Shown: piece by piece, positions 44,376-56,149 of the stretch | Position numbering within the stretch: the first letter of the stretch is position 1 | How the letters are laid out: every line of letters begins with the position of its first letter | Program-made: the position numbers and the translations under genes | Source: Periplaneta americana | Lineage: Eukaryota; Arthropoda; Insecta; Blattodea; Blattidae | Direction: 5' to 3' | NCBI RefSeq assembly: GCF_040183065.1 | Contig: NC_091122.1 | Location: 160,685,955-160,749,954, forward strand | Length of the DNA stretch: 64,000 nucleotides | Notes under the pieces: generated by a model | Seen by the model: the letters and a program-made list of their open reading frames with translations, nothing else | Told to the model about the DNA's origin: nothing | Databases searched by the model: none

Positions 44376-45734
44376 TCTAGTGTATCAATCTTTGCGTCTG
44401 TAACAGTTGTGCAGCATGATTTTTCGTTTTATTATATTTTCTGTGACGTTATCTCTGTACTAATATTGTTATTAATCTACTGCTATATCAATAATATTTT
44501 GTAAAACGTTTCTACATTGTCGCAGTATATAGGCGGAACACTATGTTTGGACCTATCATATTATATATGTGGTAAATCAAATATTGAATAATTATTAATT
44601 AGCAATAATAACTGTATATCGAAGTTTTTCATACTATTTTATTTAAAACTTCATGTTCCTGTTTTGGTACGTTCCATTGACTGTTCCATTAAACGTTTGT
44701 CATAAACGCAGAAAATAAAGCCTTATTTTTACCGTGTGAGCAAAATATATGTGTATCTTATCTGTCGCCTTCCATACAAGATAAGACATGTCGGTGAGAT
44801 GACCTTGTACTGTGCTTCTATTTATAAGAGCGTATCACGACCGATCGTATCTCACTCGAGGGTGCGACACTCGACCGAGTTCAAGCGAGCGATTTAACTC
44901 CAATGCAGCAAACCTACATATTTTATAAGTCAAATCAAGGAATTCTATACAAATTTCGTCGAGAAAAAGCGCCGTCAACTAAAAATTATCATTCCACTAT
45001 TACTGATTATAAAATAATAAAAAAAAAGCATTTGTACATTTGACACAGCTTCTTTCCTCTGATAATGTGGAAGTGGCGTTATACGTACGTAGATAGAGAT
45101 ATCTGTAGACTTATGTTTAAGTGATGTTTACTTAAAAATGAATTTACAGCCACTGATTTAGAACCGTATTCAAGAATGTCACTTCAACTTCACTTCATCT
45201 TGACTTGAAGTCAGAATTTGTAGTAGGTTATGTAAAGTAAAATGTCGGATCTGTATTCAGAGATAAGACTTATCTTTCCCCTGGTCAAAGTAGGTATAAA
45301 GTAAATGAACTTGGTGTTCAACATCATCATAATGAGTTAATGACGTAGTACTTCAAGCCCACAGCTGCCCTATGCAGAAAACATCCGTTAGTTATTGTCT
45401 ACATTTAGTTTTGAAACCTGTTAGTTAAAAAAATCCACTAAAATGGAAGGAAGCGCTGATGAAGGCATAAGCCTACGTGAAGAATTTTCTTAAAAATATA
45501 AAGATGTGGTGGAAAATAAGGGGACGTCGTTTATGTTTCGTCTAAGAAAAAGAAATGATAAGAAATTTAAAACGCAAAAAATGTGATATGATAATATTAA
45601 TTACATGAAAGTTGAATTATAATCTTAATTTTATGTTGAATATAGGGTATTAATATAAAATCTAAGTAAATTTTATTCCAAGAATAAAAAAAAAATAGTC
45701 TATTGTAGATAATTTTTTTCAACTCCACTCCCGC
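44376..45734. other. no recognised feature
   Basis: AT-rich. No open frame or TIR pair recognised. Confidence 0.45.
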
Positions 45735-46265
45735 AAACAGCTGGGTCAGACATCATAGAGGCCTTTCTAGCTCCGAGTGGAGCAGAACTCAAGAAGACAA
45801 TAACCACTGTAGGCGATGCCACAGTGAGGTTGAAACTTTGGCTCATGTCTTGGGTTCATGCCATTTGGCGAAACTCTTCGTAACAGCACACATCAAAAGA
45901 TCAGGTCTGTAATCGCAACATGCCTCAAGTCCAATGGATACACTACCTATGAAGAAGTCCATGGAATAGCGGATACCAGAAGTCATCGGCGTATTGATAT
46001 TATAACATTTAAACCTGGGGACACAAAAGGTTATATTCTGGATCTGACCATCAGATTCGAGACGCATCAGAATCAACCTGAGGAGGTTAATCTAGAGAAA
46101 AGGAGAATTTATGAACCAACTATCCCTTATTACAAAACATCATATAAACTCAGGGATATAGAAGTCATCGGATTAATGGTGGGCGCTAGAGGGACCGTAA
46201 CAAAACAATTTTTGTCATTGTCATAAATTTGGAGTCCCAACAACAACAATTAAAGAAATTTCTAT
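45735..46265 (+). mobile_element. R2-like LINE 3' end (CCHC and endonuclease region)
   Basis: The first frame reads CRRCHSEVETLAHVLGSCHL, a C-x2-C-H-C zinc knuckle. After a frameshift near 45860 it continues GETLRNSTHQKIRSVIATC, YTTYEEVHGIADTRSHRRID, GYILDLTIRFETHQNQPEEV and VIGLMVGARGTVTKQFL. This is the C-terminal restriction-like endonuclease region of R2-group non-LTR elements, including the RRIDI motif and the GARGT close. It ends in CAACAACAACAATT. Only the 3' end is present and it is broken by one frameshift. Flanks do not look like 28S rDNA. Confidence 0.85.
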
Positions 46266-46514
46266 TATAGCTTTGAAGGGTTCTCTGCAGATTTTACGGC
46301 GACATTTGTATTTCAATTCAAATTACAGTTGAATTTTCTCAGTCCATTTTTTTATTTGTATTTTTATAAATTTTCATTATGTGAAATATTATCTACTGCA
46401 AATTTTAGCTTCTTGTAAACAAATTTCTTGTAAGACATTTTTAATGTCATTTTCAATGTCACTGTTTAACATTCTTTGTCTTCGGCAACTTCACCAAGTT
46501 GAGGAAGATTGGAT

Positions 46515-46560
<46 letters not shown>

Positions 46561-47744
46561 CAAATTATTTTAAACAATTCAATTTTTTCAGTTTCTGGTA
46601 GTAGGCTAAAGCCTACTTTAGAAAATGTGTGGACTGAACTTTTTTCCTTACCTGGTAATAAAAAGGAAAATGACGACGTCTCAACGAGTTCACGTGTTCC
46701 TTGATCTAAAGGACTTTGATCTTCTACTTTCTGAAATTAAATATGAAGAAAGACACAAAGCATATTCAAAACCCTTACACTCTGAATAGGCTAATCTCAG
46801 TAGAAGGTACTATTAATTAAGTTTATACTTATATGAATAAGAGTGAATAATGTAGGGATAACTGAATATGGCAAGTAAGATCAGAATAATTCCAGTGTTA
46901 TGATGTCTCTTTGTTACCATATTTTGAAATATACATCGAAAAACAAATCAATTAATTATATTATTCACAGAATTGGATTATATTTGGTAAACAAAATAAA
47001 TACAACAAATAAAATAGGAATATTAGAAAAAGTTATATTAAGAATACAACTTAAGTGTGTAAAATACATTTAATTACATTTTTTCTTAACATAGTTCAAA
47101 ATAGTAAATTATTCAGTGATGAAATTAATGTAATACTACATTTATACAATACTTCTGGTAACTAACAATAACTTTTACGTCACTGAGAAATTATGACGTT
47201 ACGCTTAGTTTCAAAATGATGTAATATGCTACAATTTATTACACGAGTATTCTAGAGATGTTTCCACTATTATCTATGTAATATATACTCTACTTGTATA
47301 AATTTTATACGTAATTAGTATTGCTTTTTGAATATTTGAGACAATGTTACAAGACTATAAAATAACGAACTCATTATTTTCTTAATTAACTTCAGTTTGA
47401 GGTAAAGGTAGACAATTTAGCGCAATCATTTTTCTTTGGAAAATTTTTGTCTTATTACTGTTATTATTATTATTATTATTACTATTGTTTATTATTATTT
47501 TTAACCAATTTTTTAGACTTATTTCTTGTCTAAAGTGATTTTATTAATTTGTACGTTCCAAATTTTAAAATATTAAGACTTGGAACTAATTAGCATTTCC
47601 AGACAGGTAACATAACACAAATTGTTATTGATTTCTTTACTAATCCAGTGGTAATGAGGCTAGGTTGCATTGGGTTTGGGTATTATGTATATTTAAAAGT
47701 TGCTGTATACAATATTACAAAACTTTTCTCCATAGATGAACACA
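46266..47744. other. no recognised feature apart from a (TA)n tract
   Basis: Contains (TA)n at 46512-46557 and a (TTA)n tract at 47458-47480. The rest is AT-rich without signal. Confidence 0.5.
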
Positions 47745-49135
47745 TTCATTATAAATAGACAGAAATTATGTCACTAATAAAATTATATCTCAGAAAAATA
47801 TGGTGGAGAAGGTATTTGAACTTTAACGTTAAGTGACGGATTGTTTTTGCTTACTAATACAATTATGTCTCAGAAAAATATGATGGGGGAAAGTATTTGA
47901 ATTTCAACGTTAAGTGACAAGTTGTTTTTGCTTACAAATACAATTATTTCTCAGTAAAATATGGTGAGAAAAGTATTTGAACTTCAACGTTAAGTGACGG
48001 GTTGTTTTTGATTACCAGTACAATTATGTCTCGGTAAAATATGGTGAGGAAAGTATTTGAATTTCAACGTTAAGTGACGGGTTGTTTTTGATTACCAATA
48101 CAATAATGTCTCAGAAAAATATGGTGGGGGAAAGTATTTGAATTTCAACGTTAAGTGACAAGTTGTTTTTGCTTACAAATACAATTATTTCTCAGTAAAA
48201 TATGGTGAGAAAAGTATTTGAACTTCAACGTTAAGTGACGGGTTGTTTTTGATTACCAGTACAATTATGTCTCGGTAAAATATGGTGAGGAAAGTATTTG
48301 AATTTCAACGTTAAGTGACGGGTTGTTTTTGATTACCAATACAATAATGTCTCAGAAAAATATGGTGGGGGAAAGTATTTGAACTTCAACGTTAAGTGAC
48401 GGGTTGTTTTTGCTTACCAATACAATTATGTCTCGGTAAAATATGGTGAGGAAAGTATTTGAATTTCAACGTTAAGTGACGGGTTGTTTTTGATTACCAA
48501 TACAATAATGTCTCAGAAAAATATGGTGGGGGAAAGTATTTGAACTTCAACGTTAAGTGACGGGTTGTTTTTGCTTACCAATACAATTATGTCTCGGTAA
48601 AATATGGTGAGGAAAGTATTTGAATTTCAACGTTAAGTGACGGGTTGTTTTTGATTACCAATACAATAATGTCTCAGAAAAATATGGTGGGGGAAAGTAT
48701 TTGAACTTCAACGTTAAGTGACGGGTTGTTTTTGCTTACCAATACAATTATGTCTCGGTAAAATATGGTGAGGAAAGTATTTGAACTTCAACGTTAAGTG
48801 ACGGGTTGTTTTTGCTTACCAATACAATTATGTCTGAGAAAAATACGGTGGGGGAAAGTACTTGAATTTCAACGTTAAGTGACGGGTTGTTTTTCTTACC
48901 AATACAATTATGTCTCAGAAAAATATGGTGGGGGGTAAGTATTTGAATTTCAACGTTAAGTAACAGGTTGTTTTTGTACCATTAAAATTATGTCTAAGAA
49001 AATTGGTGGGGAAAGTATTTAAAATTCAACGTTAAGTGGCGAGCTGTTTTTGCTTACCAATACAATATGTCTCGGTAAAATATGGTGAGGAAAGTATTTG
49101 AACTTCAACGTTAAGTTACGGGTTATTTTTGCTTA
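47745..49135. repeat. 80-81-bp satellite array, about 17 units
   Basis: The anchor word AACGTTAAGTGACGGGTTGT recurs every 80-81 bp (GTTAAG at 47828, 47909, 47989, 48069, 48150, 48230, 48310, 48391 and so on to about 49110). Two unit types alternate (CTTCAACG with GCTTAC, TTTCAACG with GATTAC). Blocks of three and then two units are repeated almost exactly, which shows higher-order amplification. Units decay at the right edge, which meets a (TAA)n tract. Confidence 0.95.
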
Positions 49136-49136
49136 A

Positions 49137-49202
<66 letters not shown>
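49137..49202. repeat. (TAA)n microsatellite
   Basis: Pure TAA run directly at the right end of the 80-bp array. Confidence 0.95.
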
Positions 49203-49203
<1 letters not shown>

Positions 49204-49836
49204 GCGGCTTTCTTACGTCATAAATGTGCTGTTGCTTTGAATCTCTTCTGTAAGCTGCACTTCCTTTATGAATACAAAAGAGAACATTATTTCTGGTCTT
49301 GCAACTTAAAATTTGCCTCACTTGATTTTCCTGTGGACGGGATATGTTTGCTCATGTTTCTGGCATATACAGTATTTAAGTAAATTTCTATATTTTCAAC
49401 TCGAATGTTCCTTGCACTAAAATAACACAGATGCACATAAATAAATGGGACTAGTACCGAAAAACATGTGAAGAGTTACAGGAGTGTTCGTTTTTTCAAT
49501 TTGACGTTGAACTATGTTCTTTTATGATAACAGAATTGTTACCAAAGTTACGAAGAGATGTCTCGCTTGGGGGACCATAAAGGAAATTGAGTGAGACAGT
49601 TAATTCTCATAACATTGTGTAATTAAAATTAATATCACTAAAACTTTGAGATTGATTTTCATTTTAAAGTAACGATAATGAAAGTAATAGTGATAATAAT
49701 ATATTATATAGATTATTACCTGACATCTTTCTCGTTCTGTTTCGTGGAAAATTTACGAAATATAATAGAAATTCAAAATTAACGGAACAGCTGCCTAAAC
49801 CAACACTAAACAAACATATAATTTAACCACTTTTGA
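49203..49836. other. no recognised feature
   Basis: AT-rich sequence without recognised signal. Confidence 0.5.
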
Positions 49837-50268
49837 GGGCCAATTTCACCAAACTTATTTAACTTCAGATGTTACTTAGAGAATTTTTAATTGACACTTA
49901 AAAGGACAATGCGTTTCACTAACACAAATTTGGTTTTAAGCTTTCATTAAACTGCATTTAAGTTAACTGGTTAATATTTGAAAATGATTTCTTACCAACA
50001 TAGGCGAGGATAATTTCCGAAAGAGAAGGCTATTTTAATACAATGGACGAAAAAGCTTTGCAAATACGGTTTACGCTAAGCAAAACATAAGCATTGTATA
50101 TTTTGAATAGTACAGAAAGTGATTTAGAATTTCCAACTTATAGCTAAGTACTTCATAATATTATTTAACTGATAAATTTGTTGAATAAAAGTTTAATCAA
50201 TCTTCCGTTGCCTAAAATACGGCAACTAAAAGTAATAGGAATAACATATTTATCACATAGGCCTAATA

Positions 50269-50946
50269 AAGGGTGCGTCAGAAAGAACGGATGGATTTCA
50301 GACTATCGATACGCAACGAGGAGAGAGATATAGTGAGGGGGACCAGGACTGTTGGGTCAGCCATAGAATGCAGTTTCAGTTGAGAACATGGTGTTGGTCT
50401 GGTGTACAACGTGCTTTCATCGTAGAGACATTTTTGAAAAATGAAGAGTCTGTGATCGCCACTCAGGACTCATTTCGACATCGGATGTCACGCTAGGATT
50501 CCAACTCAGAATACAATTTTGCGGTGGGTGGCTTCATTTCGTATCACAGGTTCAATATTAAAGAAGAAATCACCTGGACGAAATTCTATTGCACTGAGAT
50601 TGTCCGAGGCTACGGTAAGATCTCGCGCCCTGCGACTTCTTTCTTTGGGACCATTTGAAGGCGTAAGTTTGTAAACATCGATCACATACACTGGATGGAC
50701 TGAAGACAGCGATTCGCGAAGAAATCGTGGCAATTGCACCAGCTATGACTGTGAAAGTGATGGCGAACATCAGAAAACGCCTCGATGCCTGTATTGAAAG
50801 CCAAGGACATCATATGGATAATGTTGTTTTCCATAAATAAACTGCATGTATTGGTGAATATGTTGATAACAATAAATTTTTGATTTGATGAATCTTTACA
50901 ATTTTCTTGCCATGTGAAATCCATTCGTTCTTTCTGACGCACCCTG
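50269..50946 (+). mobile_element. Tc1/mariner-like element, TIR CAGGGTGCGTCAGAAAGAAC
   Basis: Left AAGGGTGCGTCAGAAAGAAC and right GTTCTTTCTGACGCACCCTG are inverted, flanked by TA. It is internally deleted to 678 bp and carries fused N- and C-terminal parts of a transposase on the plus strand. Confidence 0.9.
50420..50841 (+). pseudogene. internally deleted IS630/Tc1-type transposase
   Basis: Pieces read AFIVETFLKNEESVIATQ-like text, then ILRWVASFRITGSILKKKSP GR (the second helix-turn-helix and linker, usually ILRWVxxFRxTGSxxKxxxPGR). A jump then leads to the end of the catalytic domain, with DHLKA-like WG...K text and AIREEIVAIAPAMTVKVMAN, IRKRLDACIESQGHHMDNV. The catalytic centre is gone, so the deletion removed about two thirds of the gene. 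Confidence 0.75.
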
Positions 50947-51717
50947 TATTACATTTGAAGGCACTGGGATAGCGCAAATTCATGAAGTCTTTCCCTTTTG
51001 CTTATTTCACGATTTCCTTTATGTACTTGCATATTGCTGAAGACATTGGGATAAGGTTTTTTCCTTGAAGTCTCTTTCTACTTATTTCATACCTTCCTTC
51101 TTTTCTTCTAAAGTCTACTCATCCGTCTTTTTTGTTTTCGACGATTTTAATATATTTTGAGGTTACCTCTGTTTATGACGACATTTTATTGTCGTAATAT
51201 ACGATTTAAATGGACTCGCTATATAAGTCACTGCTTACATTAACACGGCACCATGACCTTCGAAATTACTATTTTGTTGTGATTCCGAAGGCCGTGATGA
51301 CTTAATTGGAGATTAAATTGATTGACTTTCGTGAAATACAAACGAATTAAATACCATTTAACTTCCATGTTAAAGTTAAATTGCAATTAGTTAATTGTGG
51401 ATTAGTAACATGGTGAAATCGGCCCTTAGGGAAGCATAAATAACATTAACACTTATAATAATACGATAAAATAATGATATACAGTAATAAATTTAAACTT
51501 AAATATATTGTGTAAATTATCACTTTTAGACTGAAGTTATGCATTTAAAACGGCAAGAACATTTCAGTTCTTTGAACTGTTTTTCCACATTTTCCATCAC
51601 TTTAGAATTTACTTTAAGCCTTTTTTTTTTTGTTTATTACTTTGTCAGGTTTACATACAACTTTATTCTTGTAGTTAATGTAACTTAATTTATACAGTAT
51701 CTACAATGTGTGAGTAG
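50947..51717. other. right part of the Harbinger-like element and flank
   Basis: No coding sequence recognised. Confidence 0.4.
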
Positions 51718-51725
51718 CTAATGAT

Positions 51726-53060
51726 TAGGGAAAGGAATTTGGAGTAGTAAAAGCTAGTATTGGCATCTACACAGCCATTTGTTTACAACCCTTTATACCA
51801 AGTCCTCTCCTCCATGACGTACTCTCAGATCTCTGCACGTCAACAACAGGTGAATGGGACAGTTGTCGCATAAGAACTTCAACATACAGGTTTGCATTTC
51901 AGAGTAGTGAAGTGCAGGTACAATGCCGAAAGTGAAACCAACTAACAATACAAAATTAAGAGCTGGGGGTCATGGTTAGAAGCTTGCAATTATTACGCAC
52001 ATCACCTTCAATCTGTGAAGAAAGTAGTCCAGTCTTTCGATCCCGATGATGCCGTTGCGATACAGATATGCCAGGAACTGCTAAATGATAGAACAATCGA
52101 GAAAGAAGTCATGGATATTAAGCCAAATTTTGGATATTTACCGGATGCCATTATTCAATTGGAAAAGTCAGGAGTAGAACTAGTTGAGCAAATAAATATT
52201 ATGAGGACTATTGTAAATAAACTGAGTGCAGTAGAAGGTGAAATAGGAAAACGTGTTGGTGAAAAAATGAACAGAGTTTTAATAAAAATGATGGGTACGG
52301 TATTCTTAGTCGGATTTCAGATGTACTAACAAAAACGTGTCCCAATGACGTCATTCAACATGCTAATTTAATTGACGTATCTTGTTTCAAGTACTCTCCA
52401 ATTGTCTCTGCAGATGTTAAAACATTTTCTTCCTTGCAACAGAGCAAAGTTGTATTTTGAAAATTTGAAAATAATATTTACAATTTATTATAACAAGGCA
52501 CAGCAGGAATAATTGTTTCATGAACAAAACATAGCATCAATTGAAAATGCCATTTCGTTTGGTTCTACATTTTGTTCAACATTTAATGATACTGTATTAG
52601 GCTATATTGTAAATATTGCAATATATATTGCATATATTGTAAATATTGTAATATACGTAGTATACATATTATCATATTTCCTGACAGAAAAACACACATA
52701 TTCAGAGGCGAGTTCCATGCAGAAGACATCTGTCTATCAACCATCAATATGTCGACTAACACGCGAGGACGCAGAGATTGATATTTAACTACGTATATTT
52801 GTAATGTTGTTTATTGGTGTCTTGTGCGTTGCCAGGAAAAGCACATGTAGTTAAAAAAGAAATGCAGATTATGTATGTAGCTCACTATATGTCATTAAAT
52901 ATTCAATTTGTTTTTTCTGAAATACGTTTACAGCACGTTGCGTGTAAGTTTGTATGAAGTGGACTGTACTTGTCCATGCAGCTCGCTTGACAGTCGCTGA
53001 GCTACGAATATCTATACTACGTTTCACCATTCTTTATAATACTCCAAATCCCTTTCCCTA
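51726..53060 (+). mobile_element. hAT element with 8-bp TSD CTAATGAT
   Basis: Ends TAGGGAAAGGAATTTGGAGT and ACTCCAAATCCCTTTCCCTA are inverted. CTAATGAT flanks both (51718-51725 and 53061-53068). It contains a plus-strand transposase remnant. Confidence 0.9.
51958..52466 (+). pseudogene. hAT transposase C-terminal remnant
   Basis: The frame reads SWLEACNYYAHHLQSVKKVV, QSFDPDDAVAIQICQELLND and IKPNFGYLPDAIIQLEKSGV to a stop at 52329. In a shifted frame it continues DVSCFKYSPIVSADVKTF, which corresponds to the hAT dimerisation motif (YxPITSCDVERSFS), here decayed. The gene's N-terminal and catalytic halves are absent. It is a homologue of the fragment at 26383-26655. Confidence 0.75.
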
Positions 53061-53068
53061 CTAATGAT

Positions 53069-53487
53069 ATTGCAAATTGATTGAAATAAATTCGGTGCCA
53101 AGTTACCATATAAACTCAAAATTAAATATGTTACATTAAATCTTAAACAAACTCATACATTTTATAAAAATATGTATATGTACATTTATGAATGACGGGG
53201 ACATTAAATAGAAAACAAAGTATTCTATAGTAGGCACTATAATTGAAGACATATCAAGGTCACAGTAAGAGAAAAGAAATAAGCCCACCTTATCGGGATC
53301 GATAGAAATCTGTAGGCTTACTAGATGACGCTGCAAGTCGGGGCAGAGTTTTGATTGGATAACGCGTCCCACCGTAGCTTTTCTTTACTGACCTTGATAT
53401 TCCTTTAAATTCTCTGCCTACTATAGTACGTAATACGAATACAATGACTCAGTTCCTTCACCCAATATGAGGGATCCTGCTTCTTTT
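53069..53487. other. 3' flank of the most distal Ninjurin exon
   Basis: Would hold the 3' UTR of the minus-strand exon at 53488. No canonical AATAAA was seen close to the stop. Confidence 0.3.
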
Positions 53488-53706
53488 CTACTTGTTGGAA
53501 GCCTGAGGTGCTATGGTGGTGGTGGTGTTGGGTCCCATCTTCTCCGATTCGCGCATGTCGAACGCCGAGATGATGATATTGATGATCGTAGTTACGATGC
53601 CTATGGCGAGAACTGTGTTATTCCAAATGTTGGCTCTGCCTTGGTCTTTCGTCTTGTTGATGTTGAACGCAGATCCTAGCATCACGTACAGAACTCCCTG
53701 ACAAGC
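53488..53706 (-). CDS. Nij: Ninjurin-family terminal exon 3 (most distal)
   Basis: The acceptor CCCTGTCCCAG (minus strand) is followed by a 72-codon open frame in phase 0, beginning ACQGVLYVMLGSAFNINKT and running through ANIWNNTVLAIGIVTTIINI, IISAFDM to SNK and a stop. It matches the C-terminal half of Ninjurin, the small two-TM cell-surface adhesion and membrane-rupture protein. The family pattern is LQxGVG..., N-N, LNN...LVFIxxVxNxxITAFG. It covers the second hydrophobic segment pair and a Thr-rich tail. Upstream exons are not visible; the two sister exons are at 58199 and 61609. Confidence 0.85.
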   Translation of the reverse strand, partial: ACQGVLYVMLGSAFNINKTKDQGRANIWNNTVLAIGIVTTIINIIISAFDMRESEKMGPNTTTTIAPQASNK

Positions 53707-54174
53707 CTGGGACAGGGGAGCAAGCGAAAAGAAAATAGAAAACACAAAATTAAATAGTGCAAAGCAAAATATAATCTGGAAAGGATGATAAAAGTATACG
53801 TACTAAATGCTGTTACGCGTAATTGCGAAAAAAAAATATTTATTTTACAAATCAGGTTATAATAAAAATAATAAAAAGTTTAAATTCTTGCTATTTAAAA
53901 AAAAATCTTATTCAAAATTGCAATCACCAGAATGAGAATAAGTTTTATTTTATTGTACATGATTCGTCCTTTTCCTTTTGAGGAAATTTCAAAATAAATC
54001 TGATAGGTTTAGGGAGATTTCGTGTTTCTTCAGCATACGGGGGATTAAACGATTATGAATTTTGATTTACAATCTGAATGCTTTTTATTCATCTGTTAGC
54101 AATTAAACTTCACATCCGATGAAAAATGAATGATTTACAGTTTGGATGCGTGAACTATATAACCTTTAGATATA
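53707..54174. other. intronic or intergenic, no recognised feature
   Basis: No Ninjurin-like N-terminal exon detected in any frame. Confidence 0.4.
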
Positions 54175-54922
54175 CAGGGTGTTTAAAAAGTCGCATATTT
54201 TTATAGAAGATAGCAAAAGTCGAAACTAGAAAAAAAGTTCGTATAAACATGTGTCCTCAAACAAATATCTGTTGAGATATGGCCATGCTGTATTGTGGTC
54301 TGACAAAACAATGGTGCATGTTTTGAGAGTGGATAGCTTCCCTCAATAGAAGTAAACAGAGAATGTAGTAGTAAACAAAGATCGAAGATACTACAGAGTC
54401 TATCATTTTACTTGTGTTAGTAAGTACGTACAGTATTCAGTGGTGTAGGCTGTCTTTCTGGTTATGCACAACGAGGCACCACCCCACTTTCTAAGCCTCG
54501 TGCGACAATACCAAATCCGGAGGTTTAATGGGCGATGAATTGGTCGAGGAGGTCCATTGCATGGCCTCCCCGATCACCTGACCTAAATCCTTTGGATTTC
54601 TGGCTATGAGGATATTTAAAGGCATTACTGTATGTCACACTCAAACGTAAAAACGTTACGGGAGCGTGTATCCAATGCATGTGAGGAAATCCGACAACAG
54701 CCAGGTGTGGTCACAAGAGTTCGTGGATTCACTGAGAAGAAGAACTGAAGCATGTGTAACAATGCATGGTAACCACATGGAACACCTTCTGTAGTGGGTC
54801 TCGTAGGCCACAATACAGCATGGCCCATATCTCAACAGATATTTGTTTCCGGACACATGTTTATAGGAACTTTTTTTTTAAGTTTCGACCAATAAAATAT
54901 GCGACACTTTTTAAACACCCTG
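54175..54922 (+). mobile_element. Tc1/mariner-like element, TIR CAGGGTGTTTAAAAAGTCGC
   Basis: Left CAGGGTGTTTAAAAAGTCGC and right GCGACACTTTTTAAACACCC TG are inverted, flanked by TA. It is 748 bp with only the C-terminal third of a transposase. Confidence 0.9.
54500..54795 (+). pseudogene. IS630/Tc1-type transposase C-terminus
   Basis: Frames give RRFNGR-like and GGPLHGLPDHLT-like text around the third acidic residue (usually WPPRSPDLTPLDFFLWGYLK; here DLNPLDFWL, a stop, and GYLKALLYVT). It then reads CEEIRQQPGVVTRVRGFTEK and KNxxACVTMHGNHMEHLL. Several stops and frameshifts are present. Confidence 0.7.
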
Positions 54923-55182
54923 TATTTACAAGTTAGAAATTTAATTTATGTAAAAATACTGTTTGTTAAATTATTTAAAAATTTTAGACTTTTTTGTTGA
55001 AACTGAGCAAGACTTGGAAATTTCTTTCAAGGATTCCATTTTATTTAATTTATAATTTATTAAAATTTGCAATTTGAATTTATAATGCGTACTAAAATGA
55101 TCTAAATATTGTCTAGATTTCAGATTTTCAATATTGCAGTACAATTTATACATTTATCTTCTAAAATTGAAGGAATATTATC
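54923..55182. other. no recognised feature
   Basis: AT-rich. Confidence 0.4.
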
Positions 55183-55368
55183 ACTCGAATTATATTAACT
55201 TAAAATTGCTCAAACTCGAATTATATTAACTTAAAATTGCTCAAACTCGAATTATATTAACTTAAAATTGCTCAAACTCGAATTATATTAACTTAAAATT
55301 GCTCAAACTCGAATTATATTAACTTAAAATTGCTCAAACTCGAATTATATTAACTTAAAATTGCTCAA
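55183..55368. repeat. 31-bp tandem repeat, six near-identical units
   Basis: Six head-to-tail copies of a 31-bp unit starting ACTCGAATTATATTAACTTA and ending GCTCAA. All six appear identical over most of their length, so the array is recent. Confidence 0.95.
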
Positions 55369-56149
55369 AAGTAGACACTTAAATTGCTCCTGTGCAACAA
55401 ATTAAGGCAGGCAAAGATTGTTGGTGAACATTCAATTATTTATGCTAGAAACATTTATAGATACATTTTATCTATACCGGCTTTCACCACATAAATAATG
55501 GTGCAGAGATTAGTGATTGTGACATGCATATATTCATAATTATGCAATATTTAAAGTGAAAAAAAACATATTCATTGAAATTTCAAGGACACTTTGTTGC
55601 AGCGAAAATTGTGAAATTAAACAATAAACTGAAAAACAATGAAACAAAATTAAAAGACGCTGGAAACATAAAACATGGGAGAAAAAATCCAAGAAGCAGA
55701 TCGGTCCCTTAGATTGGCTTGAGAGGGAGTGAAGATAACCTCAGATATGGAAGTCGTCAAATGAAACACAACAGGAACTGCTGGCTTTGAAGCTGCTCAA
55801 CATCAGTTTTGTATATTTTATTTGAATATTGTGTTTAAAAACATTATTTAAATATTATACTCCTAGATCAGTAACAGGAAAACTTGGCTAAAATAACCAA
55901 ATACGTGACATAATGACATATTACCTCCCCCCCCCCACCACTACAACATAGGCACACGGTACATGCCGGACGGACCTGCGTGTGTGTCACACCAGATGAA
56001 GAAACAGATGAGGCGCAAGGAACTTTTTCATTATACATCTCTGAAGGCTTTCGCACATATTTCAGATGATAGACGTAAAGAATATACAGGAAAAAAAAAT
56101 TAAAAAATGCAAGATTTCAGAAATTTAGTGAAAGTTATTTACTCTAGGT
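55369..56149. other. no recognised feature
   Basis: Contains a poly-C run (10 bases) at about 55927. No gene recognised. Confidence 0.45.

Larger units (their letters stand above)
49837..51425. mobile_element. Harbinger-like element (TIR GGCCAATTTCACCA)
   Basis: Left GGCCAATTTCACCAAAC and right end (reverse complement GGGCCGATTTCACCATG) are inverted. The flank TTA on the right and a similar TGA on the left fit the 3-bp TWA target of PIF/Harbinger, with one change. About 910 bp remain after the nested Tc1/mariner element is taken out. No transposase was seen. Confidence 0.6.

Noticed and set aside
43840..44930. Possible hAT between CAGAGGTCTCCATCGG and a CG-rich stretch near 44,900
   Set aside because: The right end does not match convincingly and the candidate TSD (AACCTAG/AACCTAC) is imperfect.
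47745..49135. CRISPR-like array
   Set aside because: Whole 80-bp units repeat without unique spacers, in animal nuclear DNA; this is a satellite.
52513..52788. 91-codon frame with hydrophobic YIVNIAIYIAYIVN stretch
   Set aside because: Low-complexity ATATT repeats within the hAT element; no homology recognised.
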